Shown piece after piece: positions 27,464 to 36,178 of a DNA stretch of 64,000 bases. The DNA is from Henriciella sp. Lineage in GTDB: Bacteria > Pseudomonadota > Alphaproteobacteria > Caulobacterales > Hyphomonadaceae. The DNA is taken from contig JABSPZ010000011.1 in NCBI GenBank assembly GCA_013213785.1, positions 124,001 through 188,000 on the forward strand, in the 5' to 3' direction. How positions within the stretch are numbered: the first letter of the stretch is position 1; every line of letters begins with the position of its first letter. The translations under genes and the position numbers were made by a program. The notes under the pieces were generated by a model. It did no database searches and was not told where the DNA came from. It saw nothing but the letters and a program-made list of their open reading frames with translations.

Positions 27464-28394
27464 TCAAACCGATCTCGCGCAAGCGCTCCATCAAGTAATC
27501 CTGAGCCGTGATCGGGGCTTCGGCTTTTCCGCCTTCTTCCAAACACTGCGGCAGCGCTTCGATTAGAACGTCTTGATTGAAGTGTAGGAAAAACGGTGTG
27601 GAATAGCGCGGGAAGCGAGATCGTTCTGGAGACGGGTTCAGCACGCGGTGAGTCGTTGACGGCAAAACGCCGCCCGTCAGACGCTGCAGCATATCTCCGC
27701 AATTGATAACCAGAGATCCAGCAGGTGGATTCACATCGAGCCAATCGCCGGAGCGATGCAGCGCTTGAAGACCAGCCTCTTCTGCGCCCAAGAGCAGGGT
27801 GATGACATTGATATCTTCATGCGCGCCAGCGCGGACTGTGCCCTTTGGCGGCGGGTTGTCTTGCGGCGGGTAGTGTAGCAAGCGCAGGATCGAGTTTCCG
27901 AACTGCACCTTGTCATTGAACCAGGACTCTGGAAGCCCGAGGTGAAGCGCTACAGCTCGAAGCAATTGCGCCCCAAACGCATCCATCGCGTTGTAGAAAT
28001 CTCGGGTAGCTTCGTCGAATTCGGCGACTTCTTGAACGGCAGGGGTTTGCTTCATTGTCGCCCGATAGGGGCTATCCTCTGGTAGAGCACGACCGGTGTG
28101 CCAGAACTCTTTCAGATCCGCTGATGCGGCGCCCTTGGCGTTTTCCGTGCCGAACGGCGTATAGCCGCGTTGGCGGCCGCCAGCAGCATCATGATAGGTT
28201 TCTTTGACATCAGTTGGAAGTTCAAAGAACGCCTTGGACGCATTCACAGCGCGATCGATCGCGCCTTGATCAATCGGATGATCGGCGATTACCGCAAATC
28301 CGGTTTCTCGGAATGAACGTCCCAACGCTTCCGCAAACGCAGTCTTGTCATTGGGCCATTGGCTAAAGGAGATTGGCTTAAAGTATTCGGTCAT
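27453..28394 (-). CDS. 2-oxoglutarate/Fe(II)-dependent oxygenase (isopenicillin N synthase-like)
   Basis: A 313-residue non-haem iron dioxygenase. The iron ligands are in GAHEDINVITLLLG (His and Asp), with the distal His in TTHRVLNPSPERSRF and the 2OG-binding Arg a few residues later. The N-terminal DIOX_N region includes GFAVIADHPID. The ATG at 28394 is preferred; the frame upstream to 28532 passes through a terminator hairpin and is unlikely to be translated. The 3' end overlaps the convergent GNAT gene by 11 bases. Substrate unknown. Confidence 0.88.
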   Translation of the reverse strand: MTEYFKPISFSQWPNDKTAFAEALGRSFRETGFAVIADHPIDQGAIDRAVNASKAFFELPTDVKETYHDAAGGRQRGYTPFGTENAKGAASADLKEFWHTGRALPEDSPYRATMKQTPAVQEVAEFDEATRDFYNAMDAFGAQLLRAVALHLGLPESWFNDKVQFGNSILRLLHYPPQDNPPPKGTVRAGAHEDINVITLLLGAEEAGLQALHRSGDWLDVNPPAGSLVINCGDMLQRLTGGVLPSTTHRVLNPSPERSRFPRYSTPFFLHFNQDVLIEALPQCLEEGGKAEAPITAQDYLMERLREIGLIKT

Positions 28395-28412
28395 GGCGCT
28401 CTCATACGCTGA

Positions 28413-28448
28413 GCAAGAAAATAGGGGAAGTGCGGCACTTCCCCTATT
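28413..28448 (-). terminator. Strong rho-independent terminator after the glycine-zipper gene
   Basis: Arms 28420-28432 and 28436-28448 are perfectly complementary over 13 bases with a 3-base loop. Read on the minus strand, the right arm is followed by TTTCTTGC. It ends the transcript of the gene at 28478-29278 and precedes the 2OG oxygenase gene. Confidence 0.85.
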
Positions 28449-28477
28449 AGTGTTTTCAATGGGCTTCCAAGAGAGAG

Positions 28478-29278
28478 TTAGTAGCCAGGAATGGGCTCTG
28501 GCATTTGCCAGCGGCCATCTTGCGTCTGGCACACCTCGACCGGTTCACGGATGACGGTGCCGTCTGGAAGGCGTGTTTCGCGCCGGACTGTTGTGCACTC
28601 ACCAGCCCCTGTCTGAGCCTCTGGCGCGCCCGCTAAACCGTAATCTTCATTTGAGGGATAGGCCGGAACGCTTGGATAGGCTGGCTCACTTGGATAAGCC
28701 GGTGCACTTACGGTTCGTGTCGTCGTTGTGTGACGCGATTGCTGAATTTCCGGGTTTTCCCAGGCCGGTCCGGTCGGAGAGCGCGTTGGAGCGTACTGAT
28801 TGCCCCAGCTCCCAGCATTCTGATAGCGCCCAGATGGTTCATAGCTGTAGGTGCGCGAGCAATTGGTTGAGTCTCCGGCCACGCTGCTCCCCACTGCTGC
28901 GCCGAGCAAACCGCCGACAATTGCGCCCGCAATCTCAGCACCGTCATCTCCGCGATCGTGGTAAAAGCCGCGCGCCCCGCGGCGATACCCGCGATAGCCT
29001 CGGTGTCCTCGATATCCCCGATAGCCGCGATACCCGCGGTATCGGTTGAAACCATTATCTGGCTCCAGTTCTCCGCCAATTGCCGCGCCGATCAGGCCGC
29101 CAGCGACAGCACCGACCAGGCCGCCTGCGAGCTTATCATTACTTTTTTGACGTTCGCATGCTGCACTCGCAACGGTTGGCTGTGGGCCATAATAACCGCC
29201 ATGTCGCTCATGATCTGCATGTGCCATTGGGGCGATCAAGAAGGCTGAGGCCGCAAGAAAGAGGCTGGTTCTGATCAT
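28478..29278 (-). CDS. Glycine-zipper outer-membrane-type protein with GYR repeats
   Basis: A 266-residue exported protein with signal peptide MIRTSLFLAASAFLIAPMAHA. Two glycine-zipper segments are visible: KLAGGLVGAVAGGLIGAAIG and EIAGAIVGGLLGAAVGSS. Between them lies an arginine/glycine/tyrosine array with GYR repeated several times. A proline/serine-rich linker with PSEPAYPSVPAYPS follows. Similar domains occur in SlyB/Rcc01693-like surface proteins. The ATG at 29278 has GGAG eight bases upstream; the longer frame to 29413 lacks one. It could stabilise the outer membrane; function is otherwise unknown. Confidence 0.85.
   Translation of the reverse strand: MIRTSLFLAASAFLIAPMAHADHERHGGYYGPQPTVASAACERQKSNDKLAGGLVGAVAGGLIGAAIGGELEPDNGFNRYRGYRGYRGYRGHRGYRGYRRGARGFYHDRGDDGAEIAGAIVGGLLGAAVGSSVAGDSTNCSRTYSYEPSGRYQNAGSWGNQYAPTRSPTGPAWENPEIQQSRHTTTTRTVSAPAYPSEPAYPSVPAYPSNEDYGLAGAPEAQTGAGECTTVRRETRLPDGTVIREPVEVCQTQDGRWQMPEPIPGY
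28979..29046 (-). repeat. Short tandem repeat encoding GYR units
   Basis: About seven imperfect 9-base units within the glycine-zipper gene encode YRG/GYR with one GHR variant. The units are similar at the DNA level, so slippage could change copy number and alter the basic array. Confidence 0.7.
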
Positions 29279-29422
29279 AAATGGATCTCCAGAATTTAAG
29301 GCGCACCCGCCCAATCTTCGTTTTTGTTGCAATATCGTTGCCTGAACCAGTCTGAACGGAAGCTGAAGCCTGCGGCGTGCGCTGCACTGGACGAGTCGGG
29401 GGATCAGGCCCATGTTAATGCC

Positions 29423-30499
29423 ATGGGATTATTCGGCACGGCGAAGAAAACGGCAGGACGAGCACGCTACACGGCGGCTCAGGGACTGAGATCAGCTTGG
29501 TATGGCGGGCAATATGCCTTGGCGAGACGGCGTTCTGCAGGGTTTAACCGTCCTGGCGAACCCGTCTTCAAGCCGCAGAACAAACCGCAGCTGAAAGCGC
29601 TTCGGCAGGCCTATTTTGATCTCTTTCGCCAAGACCGCGCGAACATTGAAGCAGGGCTCTATCCTGATCCGGTGCGACGCGAACTTCGGCTTCGAGATTT
29701 TCCGAAAGCGGTCGGCCGGGCGCAACGCTTTCTGAGCGACGTGGCAGAGGTCGATCGCCGAAGGCTTGATCGAAATGGAACGGAGGTGCGATCAGCCGAG
29801 GCTGCCGATCCAAAGCGATATCCGGCCTATTACCGGCAGAATTTTCACTATCAGACGGATGGTTGGCTCAGCGAAGACAGCGCCGATATCTATGATCACC
29901 AGGTGGAGGCCCTGTTCACAGGTGCTGCAGATGCGATGCGTCGCGCGGCATTAGCTGAGCTGGTCAAGCAAGTTCAAGGGCGAGATCAACGCGAAGTCGA
30001 GGTTTTGGATTTAGCTTGCGGGACCGGCCGATTCATGCGGCAGGTCATGTCCGCCATGCCGAAGCTTCAGTTGTCGGGGTTAGATCTATCCCCGCCATAT
30101 GCGCAAGCCGCCCGGAAGAATGTACGCCGCTGGCCACATGTCGAGGTCGTGGAAGGGAAAGCGGAAGCTTTGCCTTTCGAAGATCAAACCTTTGATCATT
30201 TGATCTCCATATACTTGTTCCACGAATTGCCGCCGCGCGTGCGCCCACAGGTGATCGCCGAAGCAGCCCGTGTCTTAAAACCCGGGGGCACCTTCATCAT
30301 CGCGGACAGTTTGCAGTTTGGCGACAACGAAGGCGTCGATGGTTTCCTGGAGTATTTCCCGGAAGGGTTCCATGAACCTTACTACAAAGGCTATTTGAAC
30401 TGGGCTTTCGACCCACATATGGAGAAAGCTGGATTTACGGCAGAGCGCTTGCAACTGGCTTTCCTGACCAAAGTCCGCGTCTGGCGCAAAGCTGAATAG
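29423..30499 (+). CDS. Class I SAM-dependent methyltransferase
   Basis: A 358-residue protein with an N-terminal arm of about 150 residues rich in Arg and Gln, then a Rossmann methyltransferase domain. Motif I is VLDLACGTGRFM, followed by LSGLDLSPPYAQAARKN, LPFEDQTFDHLISIYLFHEL, and ARVLKPGGTFIIADSLQ. The ATG at 29423 is the first in-frame ATG; the open frame back to a TTG at 29324 is unlikely. A SDR gene follows after nine bases, so the two are co-transcribed. The acceptor substrate is unknown; a lipid or quinone is possible. Confidence 0.87.
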   Translation: MGLFGTAKKTAGRARYTAAQGLRSAWYGGQYALARRRSAGFNRPGEPVFKPQNKPQLKALRQAYFDLFRQDRANIEAGLYPDPVRRELRLRDFPKAVGRAQRFLSDVAEVDRRRLDRNGTEVRSAEAADPKRYPAYYRQNFHYQTDGWLSEDSADIYDHQVEALFTGAADAMRRAALAELVKQVQGRDQREVEVLDLACGTGRFMRQVMSAMPKLQLSGLDLSPPYAQAARKNVRRWPHVEVVEGKAEALPFEDQTFDHLISIYLFHELPPRVRPQVIAEAARVLKPGGTFIIADSLQFGDNEGVDGFLEYFPEGFHEPYYKGYLNWAFDPHMEKAGFTAERLQLAFLTKVRVWRKAE

Positions 30500-30508
30500 G
30501 AGCTCTCA

Positions 30509-31321
30509 ATGGCGACGAACAAACTCATGCTCATCACGGGCGCTTCTGCAGGCATCGGCGAAGAGTTCGCGAAACAGTATGCTGCCCTCGGATGGGATAT
30601 TGCCTTAACAGCGCGGCGCGCCTACCGACTGGAAAAGCTCGCTCGCGATTTGGAAGAGAAGTACAAAGTCGCGACGATCGTGGTGACGCAGGATCTAGCC
30701 CGCGCCAACAGCGTCGACACCATCCTAAAAGAGATCAAAGAGGCGGGGCGCCATGTCGATGGGGTGGTCAACAATGCGGGCTATGGCCTGCCTGGAACCT
30801 TCTTCAATACGAAGTGGAAAGACCAAGCTGCGTTCCTGCGTGTGCTTTATACGGCGCCGATTGAATTGACCCACAAAGTGCTGCCTGGGATGGTGGAGCG
30901 TGGGTTCGGGCGGATTATCAATGTCGCATCACTCGCGGGGTATACGCCCGGCTCGAACGGCCACACGCTCTATGCCAGCGTGAAATCTGGCATGATCAAG
31001 TTTTCTGAGAGCATCGATGCTGAAGCCAAAGCGGCGGGCCACGATGACGTCCACTGTACGGCTTTATGTCCCGGTTTCACTTGGTCAGAGTTTCATGACG
31101 TGAACGGTACCCGAGAGAAAACGAATGAGATGCCAGACTGGATGTGGATGGAGGCTGAGCCGGTCGTCGAGGCAGGTATCAATGCTTGTGAACGTGGCCA
31201 GCCAGTTGTGGTGCCCGGGGCGGTGAATAAAGGACTCGCGACCCTCAGCCGGATCCTGCCCGAGCCAATTGGCCGGGCATTGGTTGGGGCGCAGTCACGC
31301 CGTTTCCGAAACACAGAGTAA
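30509..31321 (+). CDS. Short-chain dehydrogenase/reductase
   Basis: NAD(P)-dependent oxidoreductase of 270 residues. The cofactor motif is ITGASAGIGEEFAKQYA, then NNAGYGLPG, then INVASLAGYTPGSNGH and the catalytic Tyr-x3-Lys in YASVKSGMIKF. The C-terminal half resembles the DltE/YdfG-like subgroup, often annotated as acting on ketones or lipids. It lies nine bases after the methyltransferase gene with GGAGC before the ATG. Substrate unknown. Confidence 0.92.
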   Translation: MATNKLMLITGASAGIGEEFAKQYAALGWDIALTARRAYRLEKLARDLEEKYKVATIVVTQDLARANSVDTILKEIKEAGRHVDGVVNNAGYGLPGTFFNTKWKDQAAFLRVLYTAPIELTHKVLPGMVERGFGRIINVASLAGYTPGSNGHTLYASVKSGMIKFSESIDAEAKAAGHDDVHCTALCPGFTWSEFHDVNGTREKTNEMPDWMWMEAEPVVEAGINACERGQPVVVPGAVNKGLATLSRILPEPIGRALVGAQSRRFRNTE

Positions 31322-31386
31322 GTGCCGCCTTGCGAGCGAGCGTGAACCGCTCTACCTGACACTCAAACAATAACGGAGTCTGAGCT

Positions 31387-31695
31387 TTGCAAGACCTGCT
31401 CTCTGCCCTCTACGGCTATTTCATTTCCCCGATCCTGACGATCTACTTCTTTGCGTTGCTCGTGTATGTCATTCTGGGCTGGTTGATGGTTGGCGGTGTA
31501 GTCGATAATCGCAATCAGACCGTAAGATCGATTTATCAATTCCTATTTTCGATCATCGAACCCGTAGCTCGTCCGATCCGTCGGATTATTCCGCCGCTCG
31601 GAAATCTCGATCTCTCGATCCTAGTTATTGCGTTGGCCATTCCGTTTATTCGGGATTGGTTGCTGCCGCGTATTATTTTAGCGGTGCCGTTCTAA
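31387..31695 (+). CDS. YggT family membrane protein
   Basis: A 102-residue protein of the YggT/YlmG family with two hydrophobic regions: FISPILTIYFFALLVYVIL and DLSILVIALAIPFIRDWL. The family motif PVARPIRRIIPPLGNLDLS lies between them. Family members affect envelope or nucleoid organisation and potassium handling in some species. The start is a TTG at 31387 with GGAG eleven bases before. The gene stands in the same direction as the folD gene 83 bases downstream. Confidence 0.9.
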   Translation: MQDLLSALYGYFISPILTIYFFALLVYVILGWLMVGGVVDNRNQTVRSIYQFLFSIIEPVARPIRRIIPPLGNLDLSILVIALAIPFIRDWLLPRIILAVPF

Positions 31696-31777
31696 GAAAC
31701 TTCCGTCCAGGTGGTGACGAATCCCGCGTCTCGCCCTATGGGCTGGGCGACGATCGGTGATGGGAGTTTTTGAGGCG

Positions 31778-32665
31778 ATGTCAGCACAAATCATCTCGGG
31801 TAAAGAAGTCGCGGCAGATGTCCGCGCCACTGTGAAAGCGGCGGTTGAGACCCTGCCAGGCCAGCCAACCTTGGCAGTGGTTCTGGTCGGCGAAGATGCG
31901 GCCAGTCAAGTCTATGTCCGCAACAAGGTCCGTCAGACCGAAGAGTGCGGCATGCGCTCGCTGCATCACCACCTCCCTAAGGATGCAACTCAGTTCGAGG
32001 TCGAGAATTTGATCTCTGATCTCAACGCGGATGACAGCGTCGATGGGATTCTGCTCCAATTGCCTCTGCCAAAGGGCCTCAACGAAGCGGCAGCGATAGA
32101 AAAAATCGATCCAGCCAAAGATGTAGATGGTCTGACAGAGGCCAGTGCTGGCCGATTGAGCCTCGGCAAGCCAGGCCTACGCCCATGTACACCAACTGGC
32201 TGTGTCATCCTTGCAAAACGTGCGTTGGGGGACGATCTCTCAGGCAAGCATGTGGTCGTGATTGGCCGTTCAATCCTCGTCGGAAAGCCTGCTGCGCTGC
32301 TCTTCCTGGCTGAAAACTGTACGATTTCGATCGCGCATTCTCGCACAGCGGATCTGCCGGCATTGTGCCGCGAGGCCGATATCGTTGTGCCTGCGGTCGG
32401 GCGTCCAGAAATGGTCAAAGGCGAATGGCTGAAACCCGGGGCATGCGTCATCGATGTTGGCATCAACCGTGTCTCTGCGCCGGAGAAAGGCGAGGGGAAA
32501 ACAAAGCTGGTGGGCGATGCAGATTTTGAGAGCTGTGTTCCCGTTGCCGGTTCAATTACGCCCGTCCCAGGCGGCGTCGGCCCGATGACAATTGCTTGCC
32601 TGTTGCGGAACACGGTTCTTGCCGCATGTGCGCGGAGGGGATGGGACGTCCCTGCGGGGTTTTGA
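31778..32665 (+). CDS. folD: Methylenetetrahydrofolate dehydrogenase/cyclohydrolase
   Basis: Bifunctional enzyme that oxidises methylene-THF and hydrolyses methenyl-THF to formyl-THF. The start MSAQIISGKEVAADVRA, YVRNKVRQTEECGM (with the catalytic Lys), GILLQLPLPKGL, and PAKDVDGLTEASAG are landmarks, and VVVIGRSILVGKPAALLF and VPVAGSITPVPGGVGPMT close the NADP site. ATG at 31778 is preferred over 31757. Length 295 residues. The 3' end overlaps an HNH gene by 25 bases. It works on the same pool as PurU at 3.6-4.5 kb. Confidence 0.96.
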   Translation: MSAQIISGKEVAADVRATVKAAVETLPGQPTLAVVLVGEDAASQVYVRNKVRQTEECGMRSLHHHLPKDATQFEVENLISDLNADDSVDGILLQLPLPKGLNEAAAIEKIDPAKDVDGLTEASAGRLSLGKPGLRPCTPTGCVILAKRALGDDLSGKHVVVIGRSILVGKPAALLFLAENCTISIAHSRTADLPALCREADIVVPAVGRPEMVKGEWLKPGACVIDVGINRVSAPEKGEGKTKLVGDADFESCVPVAGSITPVPGGVGPMTIACLLRNTVLAACARRGWDVPAGF

Positions 32666-32913
32666 GCCAGCCGTTCAAAACCGCGCCAAGTGAGACGTTC
32701 GATAGGCTTTGGGAGTCGCCATCCGGACTATGCGCTTTGTGCGGTGAGCCAATGCTGCGAAACCGCTTTCAAGCTCCGCACGCCCGCGTTTGGGCCAAGC
32801 AGCGCGCTACGGTTGATCACATAAGACCATCGTCTAAAGGCGGCGCCGATACGCCCGATAATCTTCAACTCGCGCATGCGCGTTGCAACAAGATCAAAGG
32901 CAATCGCCTCTGA
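32641..32913 (+). CDS. HNH endonuclease domain protein
   Basis: A small protein of about 90 residues with a zinc-binding CALCGEP and an HNH core: TVDHIRPSSKGGADTPDN followed by LQLAHARCNKIKGNR. HNH proteins of this size are often standalone nucleases of unknown role in alphaproteobacterial housekeeping regions. The start is unclear: the frame opens at 32596, with ATGs at 32626 and 32641, and the GGAGG at 32634-32638 is too close to the latter to be a good ribosome binding site. It overlaps folD and abuts the convergent cysE stop. Confidence 0.75.
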   Translation: MGRPCGVLSQPFKTAPSETFDRLWESPSGLCALCGEPMLRNRFQAPHARVWAKQRATVDHIRPSSKGGADTPDNLQLAHARCNKIKGNRL

Positions 32914-33723
32914 CTATTTCGAGATATCGTCCGGGATCGCCTGATCCATGCTTCGGGCGGGTTCGCAGCATGGGCCGCCGACTTGTTTGGCCGGAACCCC
33001 CGCGACAGTGCATTGCGCGGGAACGTCCTTCAATACGACCGAACCCGCGGCAACTTTTGCTTCGTCACCGACATAGATATTGCCGAGCACTTTCGCGCCA
33101 ACGGAGAGCAAAACGCCATTGCCGATTTTCGGGTGGCGGTCGCCGATTTCTTTCCCGGTTCCGCCAAGCGTAACTCCGTGCAGAAGTGAGCAATTGTCGC
33201 CGACCACAGCCGTTTCGCCAATCGTGATGTCGGTTGCGTGGTCCAGCATTACCCCTTTGCCCATCGTGGCGGCAGGGTGAATATCAACGGCGAAAAGCTC
33301 GCTGGCTCTTGATTGGAAATGGAAAGCAAGCGTCTCGCGGCCTTGTTTCCAAAGGTGGTTCGCAATTCGGTGCGTTTGCAGCGCTAGGAACCCCTTGAAG
33401 AAGAGGAAGGGCTGCAACATGCCGCGACAAGCTGGGTCACGCTCGAGCGTTGCTTGCATGTCAGCCTCTGCAGCTTCGACAAGCGCGTGGCTGGCATCAT
33501 AGGCATTTGCGATGACTTGCCGAACCTGTTGCGCGCCCATTTCGGGGCCAGCTAATTTTTCAGCTAGGTGAAAGGCGAGGGCCTGACAGATTGTTTCGTG
33601 GCTCAGAATGGCGGCATCGATATAGCTCGCCATTGTTGGCTCATCCGCCGCTGCGGCGCGCGCTTCAAAGCGCAAACGTGTCCATACTGGGGGCGGGGCA
33701 CCAATGTCTGGATTATAGTCCAT
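32914..33723 (-). CDS. cysE: Serine O-acetyltransferase
   Basis: Transfers acetyl from acetyl-CoA to L-serine, the first step of cysteine synthesis. The helical N-terminal half leads into a left-handed beta-helix: DIHPAATMGKGVMLDHATD, GETAVVGDNCSLLHGVTLGG, and KVLGNIYVGDEAKVAAGS. The 269-residue length is normal. Stop codon abuts the HNH gene stop. No cysK or other sulphur gene is near. The C-terminal stretch ends in DDIS; Ile is the usual last residue for CysK binding, so this tail is somewhat atypical. Confidence 0.94.
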   Translation of the reverse strand: MDYNPDIGAPPPVWTRLRFEARAAAADEPTMASYIDAAILSHETICQALAFHLAEKLAGPEMGAQQVRQVIANAYDASHALVEAAEADMQATLERDPACRGMLQPFLFFKGFLALQTHRIANHLWKQGRETLAFHFQSRASELFAVDIHPAATMGKGVMLDHATDITIGETAVVGDNCSLLHGVTLGGTGKEIGDRHPKIGNGVLLSVGAKVLGNIYVGDEAKVAAGSVVLKDVPAQCTVAGVPAKQVGGPCCEPARSMDQAIPDDISK

Positions 33724-33798
33724 GGGCCGGGTCCTCTGTGCGGCGGGCAGACCTACATGGAGTCCATCGCGTATGACTTCAAGGGAAAGCTGCCGAAG

Positions 33799-34395
33799 CT
33801 AGTCTTTCTTTTGATGGATAAATCGAATTGCAAACTCGCCCGTTACAGCGCGAACGACGGCGCCGTGAAGAGAGCCAACTCTGACATGCTCACCAACGAT
33901 TGGGACCGGGCCATCAAACTCAAATGCGGCGCCGGTGAGAGAGATGTCGATCACACGGCATTGCAGTTTTGTACCGTTCGCACGCGTAATCAGGGCGGGG
34001 CCGCCGGTCGCTTTTCTGGGTGACGCACGTTCGTCTACTAGGTTGTACTTTTCGTAATTGAGTAGCCAGACGAGGCGGTCAGCGAGTTTATCTTTTTTGT
34101 GCTGCGGCGTTTGGAATTGGACCGCAAACCCGCTTTCGGACTTCCTGATCACTTCTCCTGCGACACGGCCGAGTTCATCAAAATAGCAGACGATCTTGGT
34201 GCCAATCGTAGGGACAGCAGCGGCTTGGAGGAGCGCGCCGCCGCAAGAAACATTCTCGATGAGGAATGTATGATCTGCGCCGTCGCACATAAATCGACCG
34301 GTCAAACGCAATTCCACGCGTTGATGCAGCCGCCGATCTGGTTTCTGGCGCACATTCGGCTGGCCATCATCTGATTGGCGAACGGGTAGACTCAT
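33799..34395 (-). CDS. Protein with two PilZ domains
   Basis: A 198-residue cytoplasmic protein with two PilZ-like domains. The first (about 17-95) has basic RRLHQR and the conserved ENVSCGGALL. The second (about 115-195) has RASPR before VIDISLTGAAF. The RxxxR and D/NxSxxG motifs are those that hold c-di-GMP, so both halves could bind it. The ATG at 34395 is preferred to the frame start at 34467. It is a lone gene between cysE and a GMC gene. Role: c-di-GMP effector, target unknown. Confidence 0.8.
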   Translation of the reverse strand: MSLPVRQSDDGQPNVRQKPDRRLHQRVELRLTGRFMCDGADHTFLIENVSCGGALLQAAAVPTIGTKIVCYFDELGRVAGEVIRKSESGFAVQFQTPQHKKDKLADRLVWLLNYEKYNLVDERASPRKATGGPALITRANGTKLQCRVIDISLTGAAFEFDGPVPIVGEHVRVGSLHGAVVRAVTGEFAIRFIHQKKD

Positions 34396-34534
34396 AATCC
34401 TGCTCAATAAAGTGTGCGACAACGCACACAGACCTGATTTTATTGACAATAGGGAGTTTGGGTTCACAAAAGGTTGATACCGAATCCAAGATTTGAGTAT
34501 TGGCAGATAAAAAGCGAGGCTCGGGGAAGTATAA

Positions 34535-36178
34535 ATGGCAGAAAAAAAGGGTTTTGATTACATCATTGTAGGCGCGGGCAGCGCCGGATGTGTCTTGGCA
34601 AACCGATTAAGTGAGGACCCAAATGTTTCCGTCTGTCTGATCGAAGCAGGTAAAAAAGACAAATCCCTGTTGATTCGGATGCCAGCAGGTGTCGGAGGCC
34701 TGATCAAGGAAGAGAATCCGCAAAACTGGGGGTTTTGGACGACGCCGCAGAAACACATGGATGATCGAAAGCTTTACTGGCCGCGGGGGCGCGGCTGGGG
34801 TGGGTCCTCCTCCATTAACGGCATGATCTATATTCGCGGTCACGCCCGCGACTACGACCAATGGCGCCAAACAGGTCTAACGGGGTGGGGGTATGCGGAC
34901 GTGCTACCATACTTCCGCAAGTCTGAAACCTATAAGGGAGGCGCAAACGATTTTCACGGCGGCAACGGTCCGTTGCATGTCAGCGAAAGCCCGCTGGAAG
35001 ACAGTCTCTACGATATGTTCGTTCGGGCAGGCGTGGAAGCTGGTTATCCCGAAACCGACGACTTTAACGGCGCGCAGCAAGAAGGCTTCGGTCCATACCA
35101 GCGAACAATCCATAAAGGCGAGCGATGGAGTGCGTCTTTTGCCTACTTGCGTCCGATCGAAAATGAGCGCCCCAACCTGACGATCATGTCGACAGCGCTT
35201 GTTTCACGCGTCGTATTCCGAGGTGGGAAAACCTATGGCGTCGAGGTTGTTTCGAAAAAAGGAGCGCAGCCTGAAACGCTTCACGCGAACGAAGAAATCA
35301 TCCTTTGTGCAGGCGCTGTCCAATCGCCGCAGATTCTTCAACTTTCAGGAATTGGCCCGGCGGATGAACTTCGAAACGTTGGCATTACGTGCGTCTTTGA
35401 CAGTAAAAATACCGGCGCAAACCTTCAAGATCATCTAGATGTCACCGTGATCCACGAGATGACCCAAAAAGCATCGGCTTACTCAAAACAGGCTGGCCTG
35501 AAGAAGCTGGCGGTCGGTATCAAATACTTGATGTCTAAGTCAGGTCCGGGGGCAGATAATTTCCTGCAAGCTGGCGCTTTTTTGAAGACGCGTGAAGGTT
35601 TGGATCGACCAGATATTCAGCTCCATTTGGTCAACGCCATGATGCGTGATCACGGCAATTATGATTATAAGCGCGATGGATTTACGATCCACTCTTGCCA
35701 GCTGCGTCCCGAAAGCCGCGGAACCGTTATGGTGAAGAGTGATGATCCGTTCGAGCATCCGGCGATCGATCCGAACTATCTCGCGACTGAAGGCGACCGA
35801 ATCACGATGCGCGAGTCGGTTAAGATGATGCGCGAGATTGCGGGCCAGTCTGCACTCTCGCCCTTGCGAGGGGCCGAAGCGCTTCCAGGAGCAGATGTGC
35901 AAACTGACGAGCAGATCGACACGTTCATCCGCACATATGGTGAAACCATTTATCACCCAGTTGGGACGGTTGCGATGGGCATCCAAGACGAAGACCCGGT
36001 CGATGGCGAGTTGCGTGTTCGCGGCGTCGATGGTCTGCGCGTTGTCGATGCGTCTGTGATGCCGACCCTGATTGGAGGCAACACCAACGCGCCAACAATT
36101 ATGGTTGCTGAAAAGGCGGCTGACATGATCCTTGGAAAGGCGCCAATGGTCCCGGAAGAGGTCGAGGTCGCGGCTTAG
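34535..36178 (+). CDS. GMC family FAD-dependent oxidoreductase (choline dehydrogenase-like)
   Basis: A 547-residue flavoprotein. The FAD motif is DYIIVGAGSAGCVLANRLSE, the GMC signature 1 appears at WPRGRGWGGSSSINGMIYIR, and signature 2 at GAVQSPQILQLSGIGP. The catalytic His is in YHPVGTVAMG and the partner Asn in GGNTNAPTIMVAEKAADMI. It resembles choline or alcohol dehydrogenases (AlkJ/BetA-like), but the substrate is undetermined, and no bet genes lie next to it. The stop overlaps the convergent GYF_2 gene by four bases. Confidence 0.94.
   Translation: MAEKKGFDYIIVGAGSAGCVLANRLSEDPNVSVCLIEAGKKDKSLLIRMPAGVGGLIKEENPQNWGFWTTPQKHMDDRKLYWPRGRGWGGSSSINGMIYIRGHARDYDQWRQTGLTGWGYADVLPYFRKSETYKGGANDFHGGNGPLHVSESPLEDSLYDMFVRAGVEAGYPETDDFNGAQQEGFGPYQRTIHKGERWSASFAYLRPIENERPNLTIMSTALVSRVVFRGGKTYGVEVVSKKGAQPETLHANEEIILCAGAVQSPQILQLSGIGPADELRNVGITCVFDSKNTGANLQDHLDVTVIHEMTQKASAYSKQAGLKKLAVGIKYLMSKSGPGADNFLQAGAFLKTREGLDRPDIQLHLVNAMMRDHGNYDYKRDGFTIHSCQLRPESRGTVMVKSDDPFEHPAIDPNYLATEGDRITMRESVKMMREIAGQSALSPLRGAEALPGADVQTDEQIDTFIRTYGETIYHPVGTVAMGIQDEDPVDGELRVRGVDGLRVVDASVMPTLIGGNTNAPTIMVAEKAADMILGKAPMVPEEVEVAA

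Noticed and set aside
33568-34023. Plus-strand open frame across the cysE/PilZ boundary
   Set aside because: It overlaps two strongly supported minus-strand genes, shows no domain and has no ribosome binding site.
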